Assembly (NCBI GenBank): GCA_017438285.1
Contig: JAFRVY010000026.1
Location: 1 to 64,000 of the forward strand
Direction: 5' to 3'
DNA from: Bacillota bacterium
GTDB taxonomy: Bacteria; Bacillota; Clostridia; Peptostreptococcales; Anaerovoracaceae
Length of the DNA: 64,000 nt
The notes beneath the pieces were generated by a model. It was not told where the DNA came from. It did not search any database and saw only the letters and a program-made list of their open reading frames with translations. Made by a program: the position numbers and the translations under genes. Positions within the stretch are counted from its first letter, which is position 1; every line of letters begins with the position of its first letter. Of the stretch, positions 1 through 10,100 are shown piece by piece.

Positions 1-3000
1 TCTATCTGATAGTTGTTCGTGGCCTTTCCGACCGCCGCTGCGCTCGGCACGATCTTGCCAGGATATTCTCCGGCGTTGGTCTCCTGACCGTTCAGCGTGA
101 TGCTCGTCAGTTTGTCACTGCCCTTGAGGCCGGTTACTTCGGCCTTGGCCGTGATGTCTGATGCCGATGTGTAGGTCTTGCTGTTCTCACCCTGCGGGTT
201 TCCTGTGTAAGGATGCGTCTGATCCTTTGCCTTGACCGTCAGTTTCGCCTTGTTGATGATCAGGTCGCCGTCTACATATGTAACGTTGTAGTTGTCCTCA
301 ACGTTGAATGTCTTCACGTCTCCTGATTCATAGAAGCTGCTCGAAGTGTATTCCATGACCAGATCTTTTGTCTCGTCTACAGAAATCTCCTTCGAATAAG
401 TACCCGCATTTGTCTGCTTGTACTCGTTCATGTATACGGTTGCAAGGCTGTCTCTGCTGGACTTTCCTTCGAAGCTCAGCAGTCCCTGTGCGGCTGCGCC
501 TTCGAACTTGCCTGCGGACTGACCCTGCGGACTTCCGTTATAGTCGTACTCCTGATTATTAACAGTAATCGTCAGCGGAGCCTTCGTCAGGATGAGTCTT
601 GCTGCCGGCGTAGTTACCGTAGTGTAGTTTTCGAGTTCAGCCTTTGCCTTGTACTGTACCTCGCCTGCGTTTCTGATGTACGGAAGCTTCGTTGTGTAAG
701 GACCCCACGTGTTTGTTTCCGCATCGTAAATACTGTAAGTGACCACAGCGCCGCTCACACTGCAGGTTGCGCCGCCAGCGTGGTATGCTCCGTCGTACCC
801 ACCGGCGAAGTTGATTGCATTCAGCGTCATCGTCGCCGGCTTGATGATCAGGCGTGCAGAAACCTTAAACGTATAGTTATGGAAACTGCTCTGTCCGTTC
901 GCTTTGTTGACAGTAACATTCTTCGTGCCTTCATCGAACTGCATATACTCGCCAACATTTGTCTTCGTAATGGTGTAGCCGGAGATTACCAGCGTTTCGC
1001 CGGTTACAACTCCTGTTGCGTCAGCAGGCGTAAGCGTGAGCGTCTTTGGTGATGCGTCGTACGTCTCAGTTACTTCCTTGAAGATCGTAACCGCTTTCTG
1101 TGTAATCAGTACGTCTGCATTTTCTGTTGCCGTGTTGTAGTTAGGGTTTTCTGCCTTTACATAGACCGTGCGCGCAACCGTTTCATTGTTGTCGTTAAGC
1201 AGTACATCGGTATATTCAAGCGGGCTTGTTAACCAGTTCGTTCCATCGGCAGAGTAGTACAGTGTCGTACCTGCAGGCAGAGCGTCTGTCCCGACCGTGA
1301 CACCATGAGCCTGTCCATCATAAACGCCTTTATAGCCGCCTACCTTGATGGACATATCTGCAGGCTCGATCGTCAGTGTTCCCGGAGTATATGACACTAC
1401 ATAGTATTCAGGAATTCCCGTAATAGCCGCCTGCTCATCTTCCGTCAGGTATTCGAGAGGACTATCTTTCACATTCGTGATCGAAGGTGGCGTTCCTAAT
1501 GCGTCCTTGATATCTTCTTCATCACTGTCAAGAGCACCTGTGACAGTGTATGCACCTTCCAAAGGCTCACCGTCATAGGTCTTACTGTCTGTTGTCGCAA
1601 CAATTGACAGTGCCAGTGTGTATTCTACAGTGATCTCGTTGCCGCTCTCTGCAATCGTAATCGATGTAGGGGAGTCAGGATCGACGGTGAGGGCTTTGCC
1701 CTGGTATTCTGTCGCAATCGTCGCGTTGACTGTTTCGCCAATGAGCTCTGTTCCGGTCTCGTCAGCAGCCACTTCAATCTCTGTCCCCCTGAGATAGTGA
1801 TGAATGACATAATCCCGCTTGTTAAGTTTCCACTGCGCATACAGTGTTACTGTTGCTCCGTCTTCAGCGGTCAGATTCTTGACGGATTCTTCATCTACAT
1901 AGGACTTGCCTGTCCCGTCAGCCTTCGTGTTCCATCCGTCGAAGACATAATCTTCCTTTGAGAATGCATTTGCGGTCAGCGCCTGCTCTTCATCGTATGT
2001 GAAGTTCTGCGGATCCATTGGACCGCCAGTCGCGTCATCATCGTTCTTGTCGAATTCTACCTTGTATGTGTTAGGCCTCCACTGGGCATAGACGATGTTA
2101 GTCTTCTCGCCATCGTTCCAACCTGCACCGTCGAGGTTGTCCGCAGCATACTGCTTTCCCGGATCAAGCGGTTCGCCGCTGCCATCCTGTGCTGTGTTCC
2201 ATTCAGTGAAGGTGTATCCTTCTCTTGTAAATGTATCCGCAGCAAGAACGTTGATATTATCGTTAACGAGGTAACTCTGGGACTCTGTTTCTGCACCGTC
2301 GCCGGTCTTACCGCCGTTACCGTCAAAGATGACCGCGGTCGCTCTGTTTTCCTTCGGCGTAAACTCGCCTCTCAAAGTAATATATTTTACGGTAGCAGTT
2401 TTGCCTTCGTCGTCCGTAATTGTTTCTTCTGAATAGAAGCTCTCGTTAACGTCGGCCGCCTCTCCGACGTGATAGGAAATGTCGCTCTTAGTGCCGTCCG
2501 CCTTCAGCAGGGCCCAATCCTTGAAGTCATATGCGTCACTGTAGTTCGTTGGCGCCTGCATCACACTGAATTGCGTGCTTGTATCCCCTGGCTGCATGAT
2601 GTACGCTTTGTTGTCTACCGGAACTACAGTCTGTATGTTTCCATTTGCGTCAAATGTGCAATATGCATCATTTACCTTGTATCTGATGTACACGCTGTTC
2701 TCATCAACATTGAGCTTCCATTTGGCCTTGAGTTTCAGCAGGTTCTTGACGTTATCATGCTGACCATCGTTATCGCCATATGTGTTCTGGGCCCATTCAT
2801 CTGTTGACTGATAATTCGGATTTACACCGGCCACAGCTCCGTTGACCTGTGTTTTAAAATTCCAGGGTTGGTTTCCGTCAACTGTGTACCAGCCGTCTAA
2901 TACATATCCGGCTCTTTCTGCAACGTTCTCGTTGATATTCGCATCGCTGAGCTTTTCGTTATAGTCGATTCTGAATGTCAGCGCCTGGTTGTTCGGGAAG

Positions 3001-5633
3001 TAATAATCACCGACCGGTGCATTAGGATCAAGGACGACTCTGCAGCGCTGTGTTTCCCACTTGGCGTATATCGTAACGTCGCTATCTCCCATGGTTTTGC
3101 TAAAATCAAACGGAACATTGAAGTCCTGATCTTCGTACCATCCAGCGAAAGCATATCCGTCAGCTCCGTTAGGCGGCACATAATCAGCGTAATCATTAAG
3201 ACTCTGTCCATAAAGAATGCCGTCTACAGGATCGTCCCGTCTTCCTGTCGTGTGCTCGCCTTCTGAAATGTAGTGAAGTGTGTGTTCGTTACGAGCATAG
3301 CGGAGATATAGGTTGTTGTTGCCGTATGAGATCGACTCCGATTCTGTAACAGGCACCCAAGGCCCACTCGTTGTTCCAATGCTATATGCATCGACCGTGT
3401 ATCCGGTGTATTTCTCAGATGGTGTCCATGTGTAATTTCCACCTTGGATTCTTCCGCTAACAAAAGCGTGTTCATCGTCATAAATCCACGAACCATTAAG
3501 ATCCTGTACATAGGCAACAAGTTCCCTGTTTGCGGAATGAGTACTCTTTGTAAATGTCAATGTAACAGCTGTTGACGCCGCTCCGGAGTACGAAGCAGGA
3601 TCGAATACTGTAAGCGCCAGTGGGAATGTAACTCTGTTGTCGCCAGTTCCAATCCCCCATACACTTCCCTGACCAGGATCCGGCCATTCGGTAAACTCTG
3701 ATTTATATAATCCAGTGAATGTGGCATCGCCTTGATTGTAACGGGTTCCTCCATATTGAATAAAATTGTTGCCTTGTCCACGCCTATAATAGACCGTATT
3801 ATGATAGTCGCCATCGCCTACTTCATAATACCACCTCCCACTTCTATAGTAGAGCTGGACATAATCGCCATTGACCAAACCGTATTTGCCATAAGTTGCC
3901 GAAACATAGTCCCCTGCACCTTCGAATACATAAGTAATCACTCTGCGATCGTAGTAGACGTTGAGTGTTGTTGTGCCGTTTGCAGCCACAACAGCCTCTG
4001 TATCTGATTTAGAGGAATTGTATGTGAAATAATAACCGTATTCGCTTCCAACTGTTCCGCCCATGGTTCTGTCTGCTTGGGTAGTGCTTACGGTTTCTCC
4101 GGTCTTTTCCCGACGTTTTTCGCTGCCTGCATAATCGTAGGATTTGCCATCAGCAGACTGCTTCCAGAACAAGACGTAGTAATCCGTCTCAACGCCTTCC
4201 CACTGGGCATAGAGAGTTATATCTTCATTAATTGCAGTGCCAAACTTGTTGACAGACAGATCGTCTGTCTTGCTCCACCAGGTTCCGCTTCCATCTGCCT
4301 CCGTATTCCAGCCGAGGAACTGATATCCGTTTCTAGTCGGATCGTTCGGCTTTTGCGTGACGACGCCTTCACCATAAATGAGCTGCGGCGGCGTGTATGT
4401 TACGCTGTCACCGGAACCGCCCTTGTTCGCGTCAAACAAGAGCCAGTAACGACCGGTCTCCTTCATGAAGAAATCAAAGTGGTCGGTCACTGTAAATAAG
4501 TCGTCTTCGTGGTAAAGTTCGCCGTCCTGACCGATCCATCCAAGGAAGTCGCTGCCGGCGCCTGACCCCAAGTCACCAGGAATGCTTATGGTCTTATCCG
4601 CCGCATCTACGGCAACTTTTTCGGTTTTGAGAATGCTTAGGTGTCCATTCTCGTCGTATCTGTTAAACTTAACGAGATAGACTTTCTTGACTATAGCGTA
4701 AAACGACAGTTCTTCGCCAATGCTGTCCCAGTTGTTTTCTATATACGTGTTCAATTCATCAACTGACTCGTACTCTTCCTCTGTAGCAGTACGCTCACTG
4801 GCCCAGCCGTAGAACTTTTCACCTTCTTCCAGTTCAAGGCTTGGTTCAAAGAGGTCTTCAACCTCGTCACCATTTTTCTTGATGAATTCAGCCGTTACGA
4901 ATTTGCCGCTTCCATCATAGAAATTTACAATGACGATTTTAACGTCGTCAACAACGGCATAGATCGAGAACTCATCGCTCTTGAACTTTGCTTTGCTGCC
5001 TGATACCGAACCGCTGACCGCTTCGGCAACGCCGTTGTCCTGAATGTGTACGACCTGTGCGTCATTCAAGCCTTTGAATGCGCTGGAAACAAAAGTAACC
5101 GAAACGTTCTTTTTCGGTTCGATTGATTTTCCTTCCTTGTCATAGAAGGTGATGTCAACAGCTTTCACAACCTGACCGTCTTCAATCAGATCATCAACAG
5201 CGCTTTCGATTTTACTTGCGCGGACCGCGACTACCTTGACTGATGAATCCTCAGGCAGTGCTCCTTCAGGCGCACTGATTTTGACAGTCATGTCTTTCAC
5301 AGTCTCACTGAAAGACTGTGCCGGATAGCTGTCCTCCTCCTCTGTTGTTGTTTCTGTTTCTGATTCAACCGTGGTCTCGGTTTCCACATCAGAAGGTTCT
5401 GTGGCCTCTGTTGGATCTTCAGCACTTGTCGGCGCCTCCGAAGCAGCAGTTTCTCCACTGTCGTTCGATGACGGTGCCGGCTTTTCGGCTTCCGTCGTCT
5501 GCTGTTCAGCAGCAACCGCCGTTATTTCTTCATCTTCCGCAAAAACGTTGATATTCTGCGGACCGAAGCTGTAGGTTGCCATCATGGCAAACGCCATGAT
5601 AAATGCTAAATAACGTTTAATGCTCTTTTTCAT
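1..5633 (-). CDS. Large secreted surface protein with InlB-type B repeats and MBG domains (C-terminus beyond the window)
   Basis: The frame is open from an ATG at 5633, behind a GGGGGAAAAG ribosome site, to the left edge, giving about 1877 residues with the C-terminus missing. Residues 1-31 form a signal peptide ending near NVFAEDEE. A Glu/Ser/Thr-rich linker follows to about residue 105. InlB B-type (Flg_new) repeats, recognised by GY-F-GW and final YAQW/YAKW, lie near residues 421-478, 787-858, 861-978, 1094-1180 and 1182-1275. A Gly/Tyr/Arg-rich stretch sits near 590-650. A MucBP-like module (about 1276-1330) precedes MBG-type beta domains with KTYDGEP- and YDGQAHG-like motifs. The role is probably adhesion or matrix building at the cell surface. 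A sorting signal, if present, is outside the window. The gene has its own strong promoter. Confidence 0.9.
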   Translation of the reverse strand, partial: MKKSIKRYLAFIMAFAMMATYSFGPQNINVFAEDEEITAVAAEQQTTEAEKPAPSSNDSGETAASEAPTSAEDPTEATEPSDVETETTVESETETTTEEEDSYPAQSFSETVKDMTVKISAPEGALPEDSSVKVVAVRASKIESAVDDLIEDGQVVKAVDITFYDKEGKSIEPKKNVSVTFVSSAFKGLNDAQVVHIQDNGVAEAVSGSVSGSKAKFKSDEFSIYAVVDDVKIVIVNFYDGSGKFVTAEFIKKNGDEVEDLFEPSLELEEGEKFYGWASERTATEEEYESVDELNTYIENNWDSIGEELSFYAIVKKVYLVKFNRYDENGHLSILKTEKVAVDAADKTISIPGDLGSGAGSDFLGWIGQDGELYHEDDLFTVTDHFDFFMKETGRYWLLFDANKGGSGDSVTYTPPQLIYGEGVVTQKPNDPTRNGYQFLGWNTEADGSGTWWSKTDDLSVNKFGTAINEDITLYAQWEGVETDYYVLFWKQSADGKSYDYAGSEKRREKTGETVSTTQADRTMGGTVGSEYGYYFTYNSSKSDTEAVVAANGTTTLNVYYDRRVITYVFEGAGDYVSATYGKYGLVNGDYVQLYYRSGRWYYEVGDGDYHNTVYYRRGQGNNFIQYGGTRYNQGDATFTGLYKSEFTEWPDPGQGSVWGIGTGDNRVTFPLALTVFDPASYSGAASTAVTLTFTKSTHSANRELVAYVQDLNGSWIYDDEHAFVSGRIQGGNYTWTPSEKYTGYTVDAYSIGTTSGPWVPVTESESISYGNNNLYLRYARNEHTLHYISEGEHTTGRRDDPVDGILYGQSLNDYADYVPPNGADGYAFAGWYEDQDFNVPFDFSKTMGDSDVTIYAKWETQRCRVVLDPNAPVGDYYFPNNQALTFRIDYNEKLSDANINENVAERAGYVLDGWYTVDGNQPWNFKTQVNGAVAGVNPNYQSTDEWAQNTYGDNDGQHDNVKNLLKLKAKWKLNVDENSVYIRYKVNDAYCTFDANGNIQTVVPVDNKAYIMQPGDTSTQFSVMQAPTNYSDAYDFKDWALLKADGTKSDISYHVGEAADVNESFYSEETITDDEGKTATVKYITLRGEFTPKENRATAVIFDGNGGKTGDGAETESQSYLVNDNINVLAADTFTREGYTFTEWNTAQDGSGEPLDPGKQYAADNLDGAGWNDGEKTNIVYAQWRPNTYKVEFDKNDDDATGGPMDPQNFTYDEEQALTANAFSKEDYVFDGWNTKADGTGKSYVDEESVKNLTAEDGATVTLYAQWKLNKRDYVIHHYLRGTEIEVAADETGTELIGETVNATIATEYQGKALTVDPDSPTSITIAESGNEITVEYTLALSIVATTDSKTYDGEPLEGAYTVTGALDSDEEDIKDALGTPPSITNVKDSPLEYLTEDEQAAITGIPEYYVVSYTPGTLTIEPADMSIKVGGYKGVYDGQAHGVTVGTDALPAGTTLYYSADGTNWLTSPLEYTDVLLNDNNETVARTVYVKAENPNYNTATENADVLITQKAVTIFKEVTETYDASPKTLTLTPADATGVVTGETLVISGYTITKTNVGEYMQFDEGTKNVTVNKANGQSSFHNYTFKVSARLIIKPATMTLNAINFAGGYDGAYHAGGATCSVSGAVVTYSIYDAETNTWGPYTTKLPYIRNAGEVQYKAKAELENYTTVTTPAARLILTKAPLTITVNNQEYDYNGSPQGQSAGKFEGAAAQGLLSFEGKSSRDSLATVYMNEYKQTNAGTYSKEISVDETKDLVMEYTSSSFYESGDVKTFNVEDNYNVTYVDGDLIINKAKLTVKAKDQTHPYTGNPQGENSKTYTSASDITAKAEVTGLKGSDKLTSITLNGQETNAGEYPGKIVPSAAAVGKATNNYQI

Positions 5634-5692
5634 TCTTTTCCCCCAAATTCTATTTAAACGCATTGCTTTTTTTACACATCAATACATGGTAC

Positions 5693-5721
5693 ATTATATG
5701 TCTTTGTTAACAAATAGTCAA
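5693..5721 (-). promoter_or_regulatory. Sigma-A type promoter of the large surface protein
   Basis: On the minus strand a TTGACT -35 box (5716-5721) and a perfect TATAAT -10 box (5693-5698) are separated by 17 bp. The predicted leader is about 50 nt. The spacer contains the 12-bp palindrome TTTGTTAACAAA (5703-5714), and a second palindrome AAGTTAACTT lies at 5740-5749, so repression by a dimeric regulator is possible. Confidence 0.75.
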
Positions 5722-5767
5722 TCTTTTATATAATGTAAGAAGTTAACTTATAACCCTTTAGTGCATT

Positions 5768-5795
5768 AAAAAATGACCGCTTTACGAGCGGTCAT
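5768..5795 (-). terminator. Intrinsic terminator after rlmH
   Basis: A 9-bp perfect stem (5773-5781 with 5787-5795) has a 5-nt loop and is followed on the minus strand by a run of U. It separates the walJ-rlmH transcript from the promoter of the downstream surface protein. Confidence 0.8.
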
Positions 5796-5857
5796 CGCCG
5801 GTTTTTTCGCTTTACTTTGTTAAAAGATAGTCAGGTTCCGGAAGATTCTTTTGAAAG

Positions 5858-6337
5858 CTACTTGTGGTAGGTCTCTTTTCGAATAATCTTGAAGCTCCTG
5901 TAGACCTGCTCCAGAAGAATGACACGCATCATCTGATGCGGGAATGTCATGGCCGAAAAAGACAGCTTGAAGTCGGCCCTGTCACTGACCGCCTTGTCAA
6001 GTCCGAGAGACCCGCCAATCACAAAAGCGATAGAGCTTTTGCCCTCGATGCCCAGCTGTTCGATCTTCGATGCCAGCTGCAGAGAGTCCAAAGCCTTCCC
6101 TTTGATCTCCAGCGTAATGACATAGTCACTTTTGTTGATTCTGCTGAGAATCTCTTCACCTTCTGCCCTCTTGACGGCATCCTCATCGGCCTTTGATGGG
6201 TTTGCCGGAAGCGGACTCTCTTTGAGCTCGACGATGTTCAGCTTGCAGTATGCTCCAAGTCGCTTGGAATACTCCTTTACTGCATCCTGCCAGTATTTTT
6301 CTTTCAGTTTTCCGATTGCGATGATAGTGATGTTCAT
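5858..6337 (-). CDS. rlmH: 23S rRNA (pseudouridine1915-N3)-methyltransferase RlmH
   Basis: At 159 aa this is exactly the usual size of the SPOUT-class methyltransferase RlmH. RlmH methylates pseudouridine 1915 in helix 69 of 23S rRNA in the assembled ribosome. The trefoil-knot SAM site is visible as VIGGSLG (106-112), followed by MTFPHQ (130-135) and the C-terminal YHK that packs on the cofactor. It starts 19 bp after the stop of the WalJ-like gene and is probably co-transcribed with it. A terminator follows. Confidence 0.95.
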   Translation of the reverse strand: MNITIIAIGKLKEKYWQDAVKEYSKRLGAYCKLNIVELKESPLPANPSKADEDAVKRAEGEEILSRINKSDYVITLEIKGKALDSLQLASKIEQLGIEGKSSIAFVIGGSLGLDKAVSDRADFKLSFSAMTFPHQMMRVILLEQVYRSFKIIRKETYHK

Positions 6338-6356
6338 AGGTTATCGTGTGGTAGCG

Positions 6357-7151
6357 TTACACATTGAATATTTTGCTGATGGTATCTCTCAGTACGACGT
6401 CAACTTTGAGACTGCCCCCGATGTAGATGCCGCTCTCCTCAAGGGTGTTGCGAATTGCCTGCATGGCGACCTCCGGTGTGTTGTTTTCGCGGCTCATGTG
6501 TCCGAGGAGCACGCGCCTGTCTTTTGGTTGTTCGTTGACGATTCTGCAAAGCCACTGCCCCGCAGTTATGTTCGAAAGATGCCCCTTATCCCCAAGTATT
6601 CTGTGTTTCAGCGAATATGGATATTTACCGAACAGCAGCATTTCTTCCTCATGATTCGCTTCGAGTACAAGCAGGTCTGCATCCAGAACTTCCTCAAACT
6701 GCTCTTCACTTATACAGCCGGAATCGGTGAGAATGCTGATCTGTTTGTCGCCGTGATATATCGAAAATCCTACCGGCTCCGCCGCATCGTGGGAAATTGC
6801 AAACGGCCTGATCACAAAATCTCCAATATAAAAATCTTCGCCGGTCACGAAGGTCCGTTTTCGTTCCTCCGGTACCGGCTTGTCAATGCAATCCCATGTT
6901 CCTTTATTTGCGTAGACGAGGAGTCCCGGAATCTTCTTGGCGATAACGCCCAAACTTCTTACGTGGTCGATATGTTCGTGAGTGACGAGCACTCCCTCAA
7001 CCATGTCTGCCGGCGTTTCGGTACGCTCAAGTCCTTCAAGGATCCGTCTGCCCGAGATTCCTGCGTCTATCAATATTGCTGTTTTTTCATCTTTCACCAC
7101 ATAGCAGTTTCCGCTGCTGCCGCTAGCAAAAGAACAGAATTTTACTGTCAT
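6357..7151 (-). CDS. walJ: MBL-fold metallohydrolase, WalJ/YycJ type
   Basis: This 264-aa protein has the metallo-beta-lactamase signature HEHIDH at residues 58-63, after the N-terminal strand motif FASGSSGN. Length and motifs match YycJ/WalJ, a putative dinuclear-metal 5'-3' nuclease linked in Bacillus to cell-wall and replication stress. In many Firmicutes yycJ sits with walRK or close to rlmH, and rlmH follows here after 19 bp. No walRK genes are in the window. The start lies 16 bp downstream of the surface-protein stop with no terminator visible, so read-through from that gene is possible. Confidence 0.88.
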   Translation of the reverse strand: MTVKFCSFASGSSGNCYVVKDEKTAILIDAGISGRRILEGLERTETPADMVEGVLVTHEHIDHVRSLGVIAKKIPGLLVYANKGTWDCIDKPVPEERKRTFVTGEDFYIGDFVIRPFAISHDAAEPVGFSIYHGDKQISILTDSGCISEEQFEEVLDADLLVLEANHEEEMLLFGKYPYSLKHRILGDKGHLSNITAGQWLCRIVNEQPKDRRVLLGHMSRENNTPEVAMQAIRNTLEESGIYIGGSLKVDVVLRDTISKIFNV

Positions 7152-7167
7152 ATTCTAAAACCTAAGC

Positions 7168-10100
7168 TTATTTATCTTTCCTTCTCCTTGTCGCAATCAG
7201 TGCGAAGAGTCCGAGCGCCGCTGCTGTCATCGCTGCAATAAGTCCAAGCAGATTCATGTTGTCGCCCGTATTGGAGTTGCCGCCTGTATTGGATCCGTCA
7301 TCTCCGGCAGGGATCTTCTCCCACATTGCTACAAATGTGTGTCCGCCCAGCGGAACCTTGTAGCTGTCTCCCGGATGATACTTGGATCCCTTCCAGTAGA
7401 GGAACTTGTAGCCTTTCCTGGTCGGTGCCGCGTGGATCTTGATAACGTCGTTAACAGCATATTCTTCGACGATATCCTTCTTGCTGCCGTTATAGGTCCC
7501 GCCGTTGAGTTTGTATATAACCTTTACGATGGCCGGTTCGATTGTCAGCGTCCCGTTGACATACTCGATGGTGTAGCTGTCCTGATTGTCGACGTCGGCC
7601 TGGAATGCTTCGATCCTGCCTTCATATACGCCGACTTCCGTTTCTTCGCCGTCCAGTACGATGCTATGCAGCGCATCGTTTTTAACAAGACCATCCACTG
7701 TTACCTTCTCAGCGATCTCTTCCGGATCTTCATATACTGTATCGCCTTCGCCCTGCTGCTTGCCGTTGTAGGTATATGTCTGATCGATGACCGTGATCGT
7801 CAGCGTTACCGGATTGATGGTCAGCGTTCCGTCTTCCGGTGTGATGACGTAGTTATCCGTCACATCTTCATCACCGTGCATGATCTTGTAGCCTTCTGCG
7901 ACCAGGTTGTTGCCGTCAGCATTTTCTCGTACATAAGTGATGCTGCCCGTTGCCTCTGCGACAAGTTTATCCCCAGGGAAAAGCTCGCCTAACGTCACGG
8001 TGACTTTCGCATTATCATGTGTATCTCCGTCATAATCCCAATCCTGACTTGCCGCTGTGATGGTGATCTTGTTGGATGCGTTCACCATCGTCAGCTCGCC
8101 GTTCGCTGTGGTCACCGTGTAGTTGTTCGCATCTCCGCTCGTGAACTCGTAGGACTCAAGTACATTTGTCTTCGGGCTTTCGGACGGGAATGTGATGCTG
8201 CCCGTTACGACTGCGCTGATCGCGTCGCTTCCGACAAGTCCTGTCACGTCATACTTGTCCCAGCTCTGTGCCTTTCCGTTATATGTGAACTCATGATCCT
8301 GTGCCGTTACTGTCACTGCCTTCGGCTTGATCGTCAGCGTTCCGGCTTTCGGTGTGATGACGTAGTTATCCGTCACATCTACATTGCCGTGCATGATCTT
8401 GTAGCCTGCTGCGATCGGATTATTGCCATCGGCCGTATCGTCTACGTCCGTCACGCTGCCTGCGGCTTCCGCAACGAGGCTGTCTCCAGGGAAAAGCTCG
8501 CCAGAAGTAACCGTTACAGAAGTGTTCTGGTGCGGATCTCCGTCATATGTCCACTCCTGGCTTGCCGCCGTGATGGTGATCTTCCTCGATGCGTTCACCA
8601 TCGTCAGCTCGCCGTTCTCTGTCGTGACAGTATAGTTGCTCGCTTTTCCTTCTGTGAACTCATAGGAAGTGAGCTCATTGACCTTCGGACTCTCGGACGG
8701 GAATGTGATGCCGCCGGTCACGACTGCTGTGATCGCATCGTCTTTGACGAGCCCGTCGACATCGTACTTATCCCAGCTGTGTGCCGTTCCGTCATATGTG
8801 AACTCATGATCCTGTGCCGTTACTGTCACTGCCTTCGGCTTGATCGTCAGCTTGCCGGCTTTCGGTGTGATGACGTAGTTATCCGTCACGTCTACATCGC
8901 CGTGCATGATCTTGTAGCCTTCTGCGACCGGATTATTGCCATCGGCCGTATCGTCTACGTCCGTCACGCTGCCGGTTGCTTCCGCAACGAGACTGTCTCC
9001 AGGGAAAAGCTCGCCGGACGTAACGGTGACGGCTGTATTATCGTGCGGATCTCCGTCATATGTCCACTCCTGGCTTGCCGCCGTGATGGTGATCTTCCTC
9101 GATGCGTTCACCATCGTCAGCTCGCCGTTCTCCGTGGTTATAGTATAGTTGTCTGCGCTTCCGCTCGTGAACTCGTAGGACTCAAGTACATTTGTCTTCG
9201 GGCTTTCGGACGGGAATGTGATGCTGCCGGTGACGACCGCGCTGATGGCATCGTCCCCACACAGTCCCGGCGCTTCGAATTCGTTGCAGCTCTGTGCTGT
9301 TCCGTTGTATGTAAACTCCTTGCTCTTTGCTTTTATCGTTAATGGTTTTGGTTCGATCTTGAGATCGCCCGGAGTCGGTGAAACGGCGTAGTTGATGGCG
9401 TAATCATAACCATCGTACTTCATAGTGTACGTTGCATTGTCAAAACTGCCGTTAGTGTATTCTCCTTTATCCTTTCCGCTTGAAGGCTTATATCTAGGTG
9501 CGCTCAGAACGTGTCCGTCCTTCAGACCGGAAACGGTGCACGTATTGTTGCCACCCTCTGTCAGGTTGCTGACCTCATATCCGTACTGCGTTTCTCCATT
9601 GTACTCTGTTGTCTTCTCCTGGACCTCTATCTCCAGCGGCCAATAGTGAAGCACGCCTTCAGGGTACTCGTTCTTATCTATGCCCGTAAACCAGAAAGCC
9701 TCATAGTTTTCAGGATAGTTTTCGATTCCGGTAAAGAAGTCTCCGAGTGCTTTACGCACTGCAACTCTTCGCGTCGTTGCTTCATCCGACATGTATGTAA
9801 ATGGGTTATACACGTTCTGGTTTTCTCCACGGAAGGCCCAATCATACATCGTTGTTACACTCGAAGCGTCCATGAACGTAACATTTTCAAGTTTCCTGCA
9901 AGCATAAAAAGCTCTTCCGCCGATTGTTTTGACACTCGCAGGCAAAACAACGGTTTGCAGCTTATGACTGCCGCTTCCGCCTGATCCGCTGAATGACAGA
10001 TAGCCTATGGTTTTGAGACTCGTGCATCCGGACATGTCTGCAACTATAAGACCGCTCGGATTGAAAGCCTGATTCATGATCTCTTCCAATGCCGGCATTT

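Noticed and set aside
5703..5714. Rex operator at the surface-protein promoter
   Set aside because: TTTGTTAACAAA has the half-sites fused without the 4-bp spacer required by Rex, so I list it only as an unassigned palindrome.
6132..7241. Plus-strand frame of 369 codons
   Set aside because: It is antisense to the walJ and rlmH genes, which have catalytic motifs in the right places.
8017..9342. Plus-strand open frame of 441 codons, rich in Cys and Arg
   Set aside because: It lies antisense to the 513-bp repeats, has no ribosome site, and its repeats simply mirror the surface protein.
7800..9342. Possible CRISPR array because of regular repeats
   Set aside because: The repeats are 513 bp, coding, in frame and without unique spacers.
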